From contig CP119308.1 of NCBI GenBank assembly GCA_029203165.1, positions 62,001 through 126,000 of the forward strand: a DNA stretch of 64,000 nt. Direction: 5' to 3'. Positions within the stretch are counted from its first letter, which is position 1; each line of letters starts with the position of its first letter. Shown here one piece after another: positions 57,996 to 64,000 of this stretch. The position numbers and the translations under genes are program-made. Origin of the DNA: Candidatus Microbacterium colombiense. Lineage in GTDB: Bacteria > Actinomycetota > Actinomycetes > Actinomycetales > Microbacteriaceae. The notes under the pieces are model-generated. The model was not told the DNA's origin, made no database searches, and saw only the letters and a list, made by a program, of their open reading frames with translations.

Positions 57996-58006
57996 CGGGC
58001 CCGATC

Positions 58007-58018
58007 AGGAGGACTCCC
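58007..58018 (+). promoter_or_regulatory. Ribosome-binding site supporting a CTG start for purB
   Basis: AGGAGG at 58007-58012 is followed by 6 nt and CTG 58019. The nearest in-frame ATG/GTG/TTG downstream is about 100 codons later, inside the conserved domain. Confidence 0.7.
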
Positions 58019-59401
58019 CTGACTTTCCAGCCTTCGCTTCCGCCGCAGCCCCTGAGCCCCCTCGACGGTCGCTACCGCGCCGCCGTCACGGGCCTCGCCG
58101 ACTTCCTCTCCGAGGCCGGCCTCAACCGCGCCCGGGTCGAGGTCGAGGTCGAATGGCTGATCGCCCTCACCGATCGCTCGCTGTTCGAGACCGCTCCGCT
58201 GTCGGATGCCGACAAGGAGCGCCTGCGCGCGCTGTACCGCGACTTCGGTCAGACCGAGATCGACTGGCTCGCCGAGAAGGAAGCCGTCACGCGTCACGAC
58301 GTCAAGGCCATCGAGTACCTCGTGCGCGATCGGCTCTCGACCCTCGGGCTCGATGCGATCTCCGAGCTCACCCACTTCGCATGCACGAGCGAGGACATCA
58401 ACTCGGTCTCGTACGCCCTCACCGTGAAGCGCGCGGTCGAGAGCGTCTGGCTGCCCGCCCTCGACGGGGTCATCGCCAAGCTGCGTGAGATCGCGGTCGA
58501 GCATGCGGACGCCGCGATGCTCTCCCGCACCCACGGCCAGCCCGCCACGCCCTCGACGATGGGCAAGGAGATCGCCGTGTTCGCGTGGCGTCTCGAGCGC
58601 GTGCGCGACCAGATCGCGGCATCCGACTACCTGGCGAAGTTCTCGGGCGCGACCGGCACCTGGTCGGCGCACCTGTCTGCAGACCCCGACGCGGACTGGC
58701 CGACGATCGCCCGCGAGTACGTCGAGGGGCTCGGCCTGGGCTTCAACATCCTCACCACCCAGATCGAGTCGCACGACTGGCAGGTCGAGCTCTACGACCG
58801 CGTGCGTCACGCCGGCGGCATCCTGCACAACCTCGCCACCGACATCTGGACCTACATCTCGCTCGGCTACTTCGCGCAGATCCCCGTGGCGGGTGCCACC
58901 GGATCGTCGACCATGCCGCACAAGATCAACCCGATCCGGTTCGAGAACGCCGAGGCGAACCTCGAGCTCTCGGGCGCCCTGCTCGGCTCGCTCTCGCAGA
59001 CGCTCGTCACGAGCCGCCTGCAGCGCGACCTCACCGACTCGACCACGCAGCGCAACATCGGCGTCGCGTTCGGGCACTCGCTGCTCGCGCTCGACAACCT
59101 GCGCCGCGGGCTCAACGAGATCTCGCTCTCGCGCGACGTGCTGCTGGCCGACCTCGACGTGAACTGGGAAGTGCTCGCCGAGGCGATCCAGACCGTGATC
59201 CGTGCCGAGGTCGTGGCCGGCCGCTCGACGATCAGCGACCCCTACGCGCTGCTCAAGGAGCTCACCCGCGGACACCGCGTCGGCGGAGCGGAACTGGCCG
59301 AGTTCGTGCAGGGTCTGGAGATCGGCGACGCCGCGAAGCAGCGCCTCCTCGCGCTGACACCGGCGACGTACACGGGCATCGCGGAACGCCTCGCCCGCTG
59401 A
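58019..59401 (+). CDS. purB: Adenylosuccinate lyase, CTG start
   Basis: 460 residues. PLSPLDGRYRAAVTGLADFLSEAGL begins the conserved family N-terminus, TSEDINSVSYAL holds the catalytic region, and SSTMPHKINPIRFENAE is the fumarase/lyase signature with the mobile serine loop. It acts twice in purine synthesis (SAICAR and adenylosuccinate cleavage). No ATG, GTG or TTG is available near the start of homology: CTG 58019 is the codon at the right distance from a perfect AGGAGG. A start at GTG 58322 would remove 100 conserved residues. Confidence 0.9.
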   Translation: MTFQPSLPPQPLSPLDGRYRAAVTGLADFLSEAGLNRARVEVEVEWLIALTDRSLFETAPLSDADKERLRALYRDFGQTEIDWLAEKEAVTRHDVKAIEYLVRDRLSTLGLDAISELTHFACTSEDINSVSYALTVKRAVESVWLPALDGVIAKLREIAVEHADAAMLSRTHGQPATPSTMGKEIAVFAWRLERVRDQIAASDYLAKFSGATGTWSAHLSADPDADWPTIAREYVEGLGLGFNILTTQIESHDWQVELYDRVRHAGGILHNLATDIWTYISLGYFAQIPVAGATGSSTMPHKINPIRFENAEANLELSGALLGSLSQTLVTSRLQRDLTDSTTQRNIGVAFGHSLLALDNLRRGLNEISLSRDVLLADLDVNWEVLAEAIQTVIRAEVVAGRSTISDPYALLKELTRGHRVGGAELAEFVQGLEIGDAAKQRLLALTPATYTGIAERLAR

Positions 59402-59462
59402 TTCCGGCGGTGGTCGCCGGGCGCCCGGTGCCCCCGGTACGCCCCGGTGCGCCCGGGTGCAC

Positions 59463-59560
59463 GTTCACAACTCCGGAGAAACGTGCGACCGCGCGCTCGC
59501 ACCCCGCGGAACTACGGGCGCGGCGTCGGTGCGACCCGTCGTTCTTGCGGAGTTATGAAC
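59463..59560. repeat. Palindromic element, family C, copy 2
   Basis: Terminal inverted repeats GTTCACAACTCCG (59463-59475) and CGGAGTTATGAAC (59548-59560) match at 12 of 13 positions. Left half continues GAGAAACG, right half (inverted) CAAGAACG. It lies between the converging purB and MFS genes. Family member at 51177. Confidence 0.85.
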
Positions 59561-59590
59561 GCCAAGCACCACCAGCCGCACCCGACCGAA

Positions 59591-61033
59591 CTAGGCCCCG
59601 ACTTCGCCCGATCGACTCTGGACCGCGTCCTTCGGCATGAACGTCACCGCGATCAACGTGAGCACGGCGGTCACCGCGGCGCCGACGAACACCCAGACCG
59701 AGGCGTCCACGATCGTGCCGGGGTCGTCCGGCCCCGCGCCCTGCGCGATCACCGCGTTCGAGATCGCCCCGAACACCGCGACCCCCAGTGCGCTTCCGGC
59801 CGACCGCGCGAAGGCGTTCATGCCGGTCACCGCGCCGCGCTCGCCCCATCCGACCGAGGCCTGGGCGGCGATCAGCGTGGGCGCGGCGGTCCAGCCCAGC
59901 CCGAAGCCGAGCACGAAGGCGATGCCGGCGACCGTGAACGGGCTCGGCCAGGGCGAGACGATGGCGAGCACGAGCGCGGCGGTCGTCGTGATGCTCATGC
60001 CGATGAGCGCCGTGCGACGGAACCCGATGCGCAGGTACAGTCGGCCGACGTTGGCCGCGGCGATCGGCCACCCGAGCGTCAGGGCGGCGACGGCGAGCCC
60101 CGACAGCAGCGGCACGATCCCGATCGACCCCTCCAGGTACGCGGGCGCGAAGCTGGTGATGCCGGTCAGCAGCGCTCCCACACCGAGCGAGACGATCGTG
60201 GTGCTGAGGATGAGCGGGCGCGCCGCGAGTCGCAGGTCGACGATCGGCTCGGCGACCCGCCGCTCCACCCATCCGAATGCGGCGAGCGCCAGGATGCCGA
60301 CACCGAAGCAGATCGCGCTGGGCACCGAGATCCACGCCCAGGCGTTGCCGCCCTCGAGCATCCCCAGGATGAGGCCGGTGAGTCCGAGCGTGAGCAGCAC
60401 CGCTCCGCCGTAGTCGATGCGGTGGCGCTGCGTCTGCTTCTTCTCGTGGTATTTGCGCAGCAGCATCCATGCGGCGAGCAGGCACAGCGGGACGTTGACG
60501 AAGAAGATCCACCGCCAGGCGTCGAGCTGCGCGAACAGGCCGCCCAGCGCGGGGCCGACCACCGAGGAGACCGCCCACACGCTCGCGATGTATCCCTGCA
60601 CCTTGGCGCGCTCGGCGACCGTGTAGATGTCGCCGACGATCGTCATGGCCATCGGTGCGACCGCACCGGCGCCGAGGCCCTGGATGACGCGGAACGCGAT
60701 CAGCGAGGGCATGTTCCAGGCGAAGCCGCAGAGGATGGACCCGAGCAGGAACAGGGAGATGCCGAGGAGGATGATCGGCTTGCGGCCGACCGTGTCGGCG
60801 AAGCGCGAGTAGATGGGAACGCTCACGGCCTGCGCCAGCAGATAGACCGAGAACAGCCAGGGGAACTGCTGGTAGTTGCCGAGGTCACGCACGATGCTGG
60901 GCACCGCGGTCGCGAGGATCGTCGCGTCGATCGCGATGAGTCCGGTCGAGAGCATCAGCGCCCCGAGCACCGGTCCGCGGGCGGAGCGCAGTCCCACGGA
61001 TGCGCGGTCGACGGAGGCGGTCACCTCAGGCAC
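59591..61033 (-). CDS. MFS drug exporter, EmrB/QacA (DHA2) type
   Basis: 480 residues with 14 helices. IDATILATAVPSIVRDL is the DHA2 N-terminal motif, FADTVGRKPIILLGI the loop 2-3 motif A, and GAGAVAPMAMTIVGDIY motif B; motif C is VVGPALGGLF. It probably exports a toxic compound with proton antiport. A GTG start at 61033 is used; no regulator gene is adjacent. Confidence 0.92.
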   Translation of the reverse strand: MPEVTASVDRASVGLRSARGPVLGALMLSTGLIAIDATILATAVPSIVRDLGNYQQFPWLFSVYLLAQAVSVPIYSRFADTVGRKPIILLGISLFLLGSILCGFAWNMPSLIAFRVIQGLGAGAVAPMAMTIVGDIYTVAERAKVQGYIASVWAVSSVVGPALGGLFAQLDAWRWIFFVNVPLCLLAAWMLLRKYHEKKQTQRHRIDYGGAVLLTLGLTGLILGMLEGGNAWAWISVPSAICFGVGILALAAFGWVERRVAEPIVDLRLAARPLILSTTIVSLGVGALLTGITSFAPAYLEGSIGIVPLLSGLAVAALTLGWPIAAANVGRLYLRIGFRRTALIGMSITTTAALVLAIVSPWPSPFTVAGIAFVLGFGLGWTAAPTLIAAQASVGWGERGAVTGMNAFARSAGSALGVAVFGAISNAVIAQGAGPDDPGTIVDASVWVFVGAAVTAVLTLIAVTFMPKDAVQSRSGEVGA

Positions 61034-61052
61034 AAGCCGCGGCGACGCACGA

Positions 61053-61412
61053 CTATTCCTTGCGGTCGGAGGCCGCGTCGCCGGAGGCTGCGTCGGTGCC
61101 GCTCTCGGGCTCCGGGTCGTAGAGCACCGGACGGTCGACCGTCTTGGTCACCGCGGCCGGGTCGACGGCGAGGATCAGCATCGACAGGATCAGCAGCGTG
61201 GCGATGAACGCGCCGCCGCCCACGACGAGGCCGAGCACGACGGGGGTGAGGCCGTCGTATGTGCCGTTGGCGATCGCGGTGTTGACCCGGAGCGTGAACG
61301 CGCCGGTCGTCACCAGGGTCACCACCATCGCGAAGACACCGCACCCCAGGGCGATCCCCAGCAGGTGCAGCGGACGCAGGATGTCCCGACGGGTCGGCTT
61401 CTCGTCGCTCAT
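61053..61412 (-). CDS. Small membrane protein
   Basis: 119 residues with two or three helices (LHLLGIALGCGVFAMVVTLVTTGAF, PVVLGLVVGGGAFIATLLILSMLIL). N-terminus is charged and the C-terminus is acidic (EPESGTDAASGDAASDRKE). Its ATG overlaps the upstream gene stop by 4 bp, forming a two-gene operon. Not recognised beyond an actinobacterial membrane-protein family. Confidence 0.78.
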   Translation of the reverse strand: MSDEKPTRRDILRPLHLLGIALGCGVFAMVVTLVTTGAFTLRVNTAIANGTYDGLTPVVLGLVVGGGAFIATLLILSMLILAVDPAAVTKTVDRPVLYDPEPESGTDAASGDAASDRKE

Positions 61413-62086
61413 CGGTCTCCTCCGAGCTCGGCAGTCGTCGACGGTGCGGCAGCTGCCGTGTCGTCGGGAACGTCGTCGGATGCGGTGGCGGTGGCCACGG
61501 CATCCGCCCGACGCGGGGTCAGGCCGGCGATGCCGAGGAAGACCGCGACGATGGCCGCGTATCCGCCGAAGATGCCGACGCCCAGGATGATGCCGGACAG
61601 CACGAAGGTGCCGGCCTTGTCGATCGTGTACTCCTGCAGGAATCCGGCCGGGATGAGCAGCAGCGCCAGCGCGAGCAGCACGCCGAAGGCGCCCACCGTG
61701 ATCGCATCGCGTGCGAGCGGGTCGGCGGTGCGGCGCGCGCGGAACCCGGCGAGCAGTTCGATCCCACCCGTCAGCAGGCCCCACGTCACGACGACGATGA
61801 AGAAGAGGTCATCCGTGCGCCACATCGGGATGCCGGTGACCATGCCCGCGACGATGCCCAGTGCCCCCTGCAGCACCGACGGCCAGCGGGATCCGGCAGG
61901 CAGCACGAGCCACGCGGCGAGGATCTGCACCAGGGCGGTCACGAGCACGAAGCCGCTGAACACGGCCAGTCCGACCGGGGCCGAGTGGTCGGAGGAGAAG
62001 GTGATCATCAGCGCAGCGGCGGCCGCGAACAGCGCGCGCAGCAACTGGACGTGGCGCGCGGTGAACGCGCGAGCAGGGGCAGACAT
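61409..62086 (-). CDS. Multi-pass membrane protein, DUF308-like
   Basis: 225 residues with about six helices (HVQLLRALFAAAAALMITFS, LQGALGIVAGMVTGIPMW, FFIVVVTWGLLTGGIELLAGFRARR). The segment LTGGIELLAGFRARRTADP resembles HdeD/DUF308 proteins. The C-terminus is a polar tail rich in Ala, Thr and Asp. Operon with the gene ending at 61053. A GGAGGA site lies about 12 nt before the ATG. Function unknown. Confidence 0.75.
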   Translation of the reverse strand: MSAPARAFTARHVQLLRALFAAAAALMITFSSDHSAPVGLAVFSGFVLVTALVQILAAWLVLPAGSRWPSVLQGALGIVAGMVTGIPMWRTDDLFFIVVVTWGLLTGGIELLAGFRARRTADPLARDAITVGAFGVLLALALLLIPAGFLQEYTIDKAGTFVLSGIILGVGIFGGYAAIVAVFLGIAGLTPRRADAVATATASDDVPDDTAAAAPSTTAELGGDR

Positions 62087-62199
62087 GACGATGCAGAGTC
62101 CTCCGGGGTGTTCCCCCCAGTCTACGCGGGGGCGCGGAGTGGATGCCGCCGCCGGTCGCGGTGACCTCGCTTCGGTACGGGCGGCGGTGCCGCCGTCGC

Positions 62200-63036
62200 T
62201 CAGCCGGGCTGGTCGCCGGTGGCGATCGGGCGTCCGGGGGTGTTCGACCACTGGCTCCACGAACCGGGGAAGACCTTCGCCTCGATGCCGACCTCGTCGA
62301 GGATCAGCACGGTGTGCGCGGCGGTGATGCCCGACCCGCAATAGGCGGCGACGGAGGAGCCCGGAACCACACCCACGCTCTCGAACGTCTTCAGCACCGT
62401 GGTGCGGTCGAGGATCCTGCCCTCCGGGTCGAGGTGCAACCCGGTCGGGAGGTTCACGGCACCGGGGATGTGCCCGGCCACAGGGTCCAGCGGCTCGGTC
62501 TCGCCGCTGTAGCGCTCGGGCGCGCGCACGTCGAGCAGCACGCCGGATGCCGGGAACGCGGCGGCCTCATCGATCGACAGCGCCTCGCCGCCGATCTCGT
62601 CGAGCACGACGTCGCCCGCGTCGGGCGTGACATCGTCGGTGGCGAGCGGGAGGTTGGCCGCGATCCACGCACGGATGCCGCCCGCGAGAACCCGCACGTC
62701 GACTCCGGCCTGGCGCAGCAGCCACCAGGCGCGCGCCGCGGCGAGGCCCTTCGCATCGTCATAGGCGACCACCACATCGCCGGCGTTCACACCCCAGCGC
62801 CGCGCCGCCGTCTGCAGCCTCTCGGTCGAAGGCAGCGGGTGGCGGCCCTCCGATGGTTCGCCGTGCGTGGCCAGTTCGTCATGCAGGGGCACGTAGACCG
62901 CACCCGGGATGTGCCCGCTCGCGTACTCCGCGTGACCGTCGGGCTTGTCCAACCGCCACCGCACGTCGAGCACGCGCACGGGCGCGCCTCCGGTCAGCAG
63001 CTCGTTCAGCTCATCGACGGTCGTGAAGTTGCTCAT
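62200..63036 (-). CDS. Thiosulfate/3-mercaptopyruvate sulfurtransferase (two rhodanese domains)
   Basis: 278 residues. Domain 1 (about 1-130: VRVLDVRWRLDKPDGHAEYASGHIPGAVYVPL) lacks a catalytic cysteine. Domain 2 (about 155-275) has AAYCGSGITAAH with the active-site cysteine and the Cys-Gly-Ser-Gly-Ile/Val-Thr loop of the TST group. It transfers sulfane sulfur in the cytoplasm. ATG 63036 lies 6 nt from TAGCCT on the minus strand. Confidence 0.92.
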   Translation of the reverse strand: MSNFTTVDELNELLTGGAPVRVLDVRWRLDKPDGHAEYASGHIPGAVYVPLHDELATHGEPSEGRHPLPSTERLQTAARRWGVNAGDVVVAYDDAKGLAAARAWWLLRQAGVDVRVLAGGIRAWIAANLPLATDDVTPDAGDVVLDEIGGEALSIDEAAAFPASGVLLDVRAPERYSGETEPLDPVAGHIPGAVNLPTGLHLDPEGRILDRTTVLKTFESVGVVPGSSVAAYCGSGITAAHTVLILDEVGIEAKVFPGSWSQWSNTPGRPIATGDQPG

Positions 63037-63048
63037 TCTGCGAGGCTA
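63037..63048 (-). promoter_or_regulatory. -10 box of the sulfurtransferase gene (leaderless)
   Basis: TAGCCT on the minus strand (63048-63043), 6 nt before ATG 63036. Confidence 0.5.
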
Positions 63049-63165
63049 CCCAGTCGCCTCGGCAGGGGGGCGCGGATGACCGTTTCTGACGTCGAGCGTC
63101 ACACCGTCTCGGCGCTAGGCTCGATCCGGCACCGTCGAGAACACCGTCGAGAAAGGGCCTCTTCC

Positions 63166-64000
63166 ATGCCCTCCACTCTGCGCTGGATGCGCCTCCGCCC
63201 GCAGGAGGCCGCCCTCATCGGCATCACCGCCGTCTGGGGCAGCACGTTCCTGCTCGTGCACTGGGCGATGCAGCACTCGGGTCCCTGGTTCTTCGTCGGC
63301 ATCCGTTTCCTGGTGGCCGGGCTCATCAGCGTCGTGATCTTCCGGCGCGTGCTGCGCGGCATCCGCTGGCGCGACATCGGCGCGGGTGTCGCGATCGGCG
63401 TGATGATCTACCTCGGCTACGGCCTGCAGACCCTCGGACTGCAGACGATCAACAGCAGCACCTCCGCCTTCATCACGGCGATGTACGTGCCGCTCGTGCC
63501 GTTCGCGCAGTGGGCGGTGTTCCGCAAGCGTCCACCGACGATGGCGTTCGTCGGCGCGGGTCTGGCGTTCGTCGGCCTACTGCTGATCGCCGGTCCGGAC
63601 GCGTTCGCCCTCACCCTCGGCACGGGCGAGATCGCGACCATGATCAGCACCCTGCCGATCGCGGCGGAGATCATCCTCATCAGTGTGTTCGCGGGCAAGA
63701 TCGACCTCGGCCGCATCACCGTGATCCAGCTGCTCACCGCCGGTGTGCTCGGGCTGCTCACGATGCCGGTCGTCGGGGAGGGGTTCCCCGAGTTCTCGTG
63801 GATCTGGGTCGGCTGTGCGGTGGGTCTGGGCGCGGCGAGCTGCCTCATCCAGCTCACGATGAACTGGGCACAGAAGTCGGTCTCGCCCACGCGCGCGACG
63901 ATCATCTACGCCGGTGAGCCGGTGTGGGCGGGCGTCATCGGACGCATCGCCGGCGAGCGCCTGCCCGTGACCGCGCTGATCGGCGGCGCGCTCGTGGTGC
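63166..64000 (+). CDS. EamA/DMT family transporter, 3' end outside window
   Basis: 278 residues are visible, covering about nine helices of a ten-helix drug/metabolite transporter. AALIGITAVWGSTFLLVHWAMQH and FFVGIRFLVAGLI form the first EamA repeat; STSAFITAMYVPLVPFAQWAVFRKRPP follows. The second repeat starts near residue 150 and runs past the window edge, ending within IGGALVV. AAAGGG precedes ATG 63166, and a CACCGTCGAGA direct repeat (63131 and 63142) lies just upstream. Substrate unknown. Confidence 0.9.
   Translation, partial: MPSTLRWMRLRPQEAALIGITAVWGSTFLLVHWAMQHSGPWFFVGIRFLVAGLISVVIFRRVLRGIRWRDIGAGVAIGVMIYLGYGLQTLGLQTINSSTSAFITAMYVPLVPFAQWAVFRKRPPTMAFVGAGLAFVGLLLIAGPDAFALTLGTGEIATMISTLPIAAEIILISVFAGKIDLGRITVIQLLTAGVLGLLTMPVVGEGFPEFSWIWVGCAVGLGAASCLIQLTMNWAQKSVSPTRATIIYAGEPVWAGVIGRIAGERLPVTALIGGALVV

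Overview
The window is GC-rich actinobacterial chromosomal DNA, most likely from Microbacteriaceae and probably Microbacterium. The grounds are strong GC bias at third codon positions, many GTG starts, -10 boxes placed exactly where leaderless transcripts would begin at the start codon, a bL28-bL33-uS14 gene trio without zinc ribbons, and a wHTH/DUF559 endonuclease gene of a kind common in this genus. I saw no prophage, insertion sequence, rRNA gene or CRISPR array. There is one tRNA gene, tRNA-Gly(CCC) at 6085.

Layout. 1-5983: 3' end of an MFS transporter, a TacA/TacT toxin-antitoxin pair, a CDF metal exporter, two divergent MarR-like regulators with His-rich segments, a GNAT enzyme, a proline-rich membrane protein and dcd. 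6085-13781: tRNA-Gly, an MmyB-type regulator, a zinc alcohol dehydrogenase, an acyl-CoA ligase with a DUF1295 membrane protein, a lipoprotein SGNH hydrolase, an SDR and an epimerase-like protein. 14019-17089: an Xre/RES toxin-antitoxin pair and a decayed sugar locus, in which a GntR/HutC regulator sits beside the 3' halves of a Gfo/Idh oxidoreductase and a GH9-like hydrolase that meet at a deletion junction. 17141-30669: dehydrogenases with a TetR repressor, GPP34, an aquaporin-family channel, isochorismatase-like hydrolase, CorA, a pseudo-beta-lactamase lipoprotein, a DUF2470/heme oxygenase pair, a PIF1-like helicase, a CopD-CtaG fusion and HU.

30851-34621: a TetR regulator, an LLM monooxygenase and an alpha/beta hydrolase share a 20-bp operator, and three copies of a nested palindromic repeat bracket the hydrolase and the endonuclease gene. 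34829-43309: an unbroken minus-strand run, znuA-znuC-znuB, zur, UPF0718 permease, TIGR03943 protein, a propeller-like lipid-free membrane protein, mpg, rpmB-rpmG-rpsN. It looks like a zinc-limitation module, with a Zur-box-like site over the znuA promoter. 43433-49671: a GH13 glucosidase with a sugar ABC importer, divergent from a ROK repressor.

49814-55240: a branched-chain type 2-oxoacid dehydrogenase (E1alpha, E1beta, E2), an aromatic/histidinol-phosphate aminotransferase and an RHH/Doc toxin-antitoxin pair. 55275-64000: a holin-like membrane protein, a small helical protein with a lipase-like partner, a low-molecular-weight tyrosine phosphatase, purB (apparently with a CTG start), an EmrB-type MFS exporter, two small membrane proteins, a rhodanese and the 5' part of an EamA transporter.

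The signals least explained by the genes are three families of intergenic palindromic elements. Two of them carry four copies of a core motif (two direct, two inverted) at a fixed 18- or 19-bp step. Around twenty genes also have a -10 hexamer 6-7 nt from the start codon.
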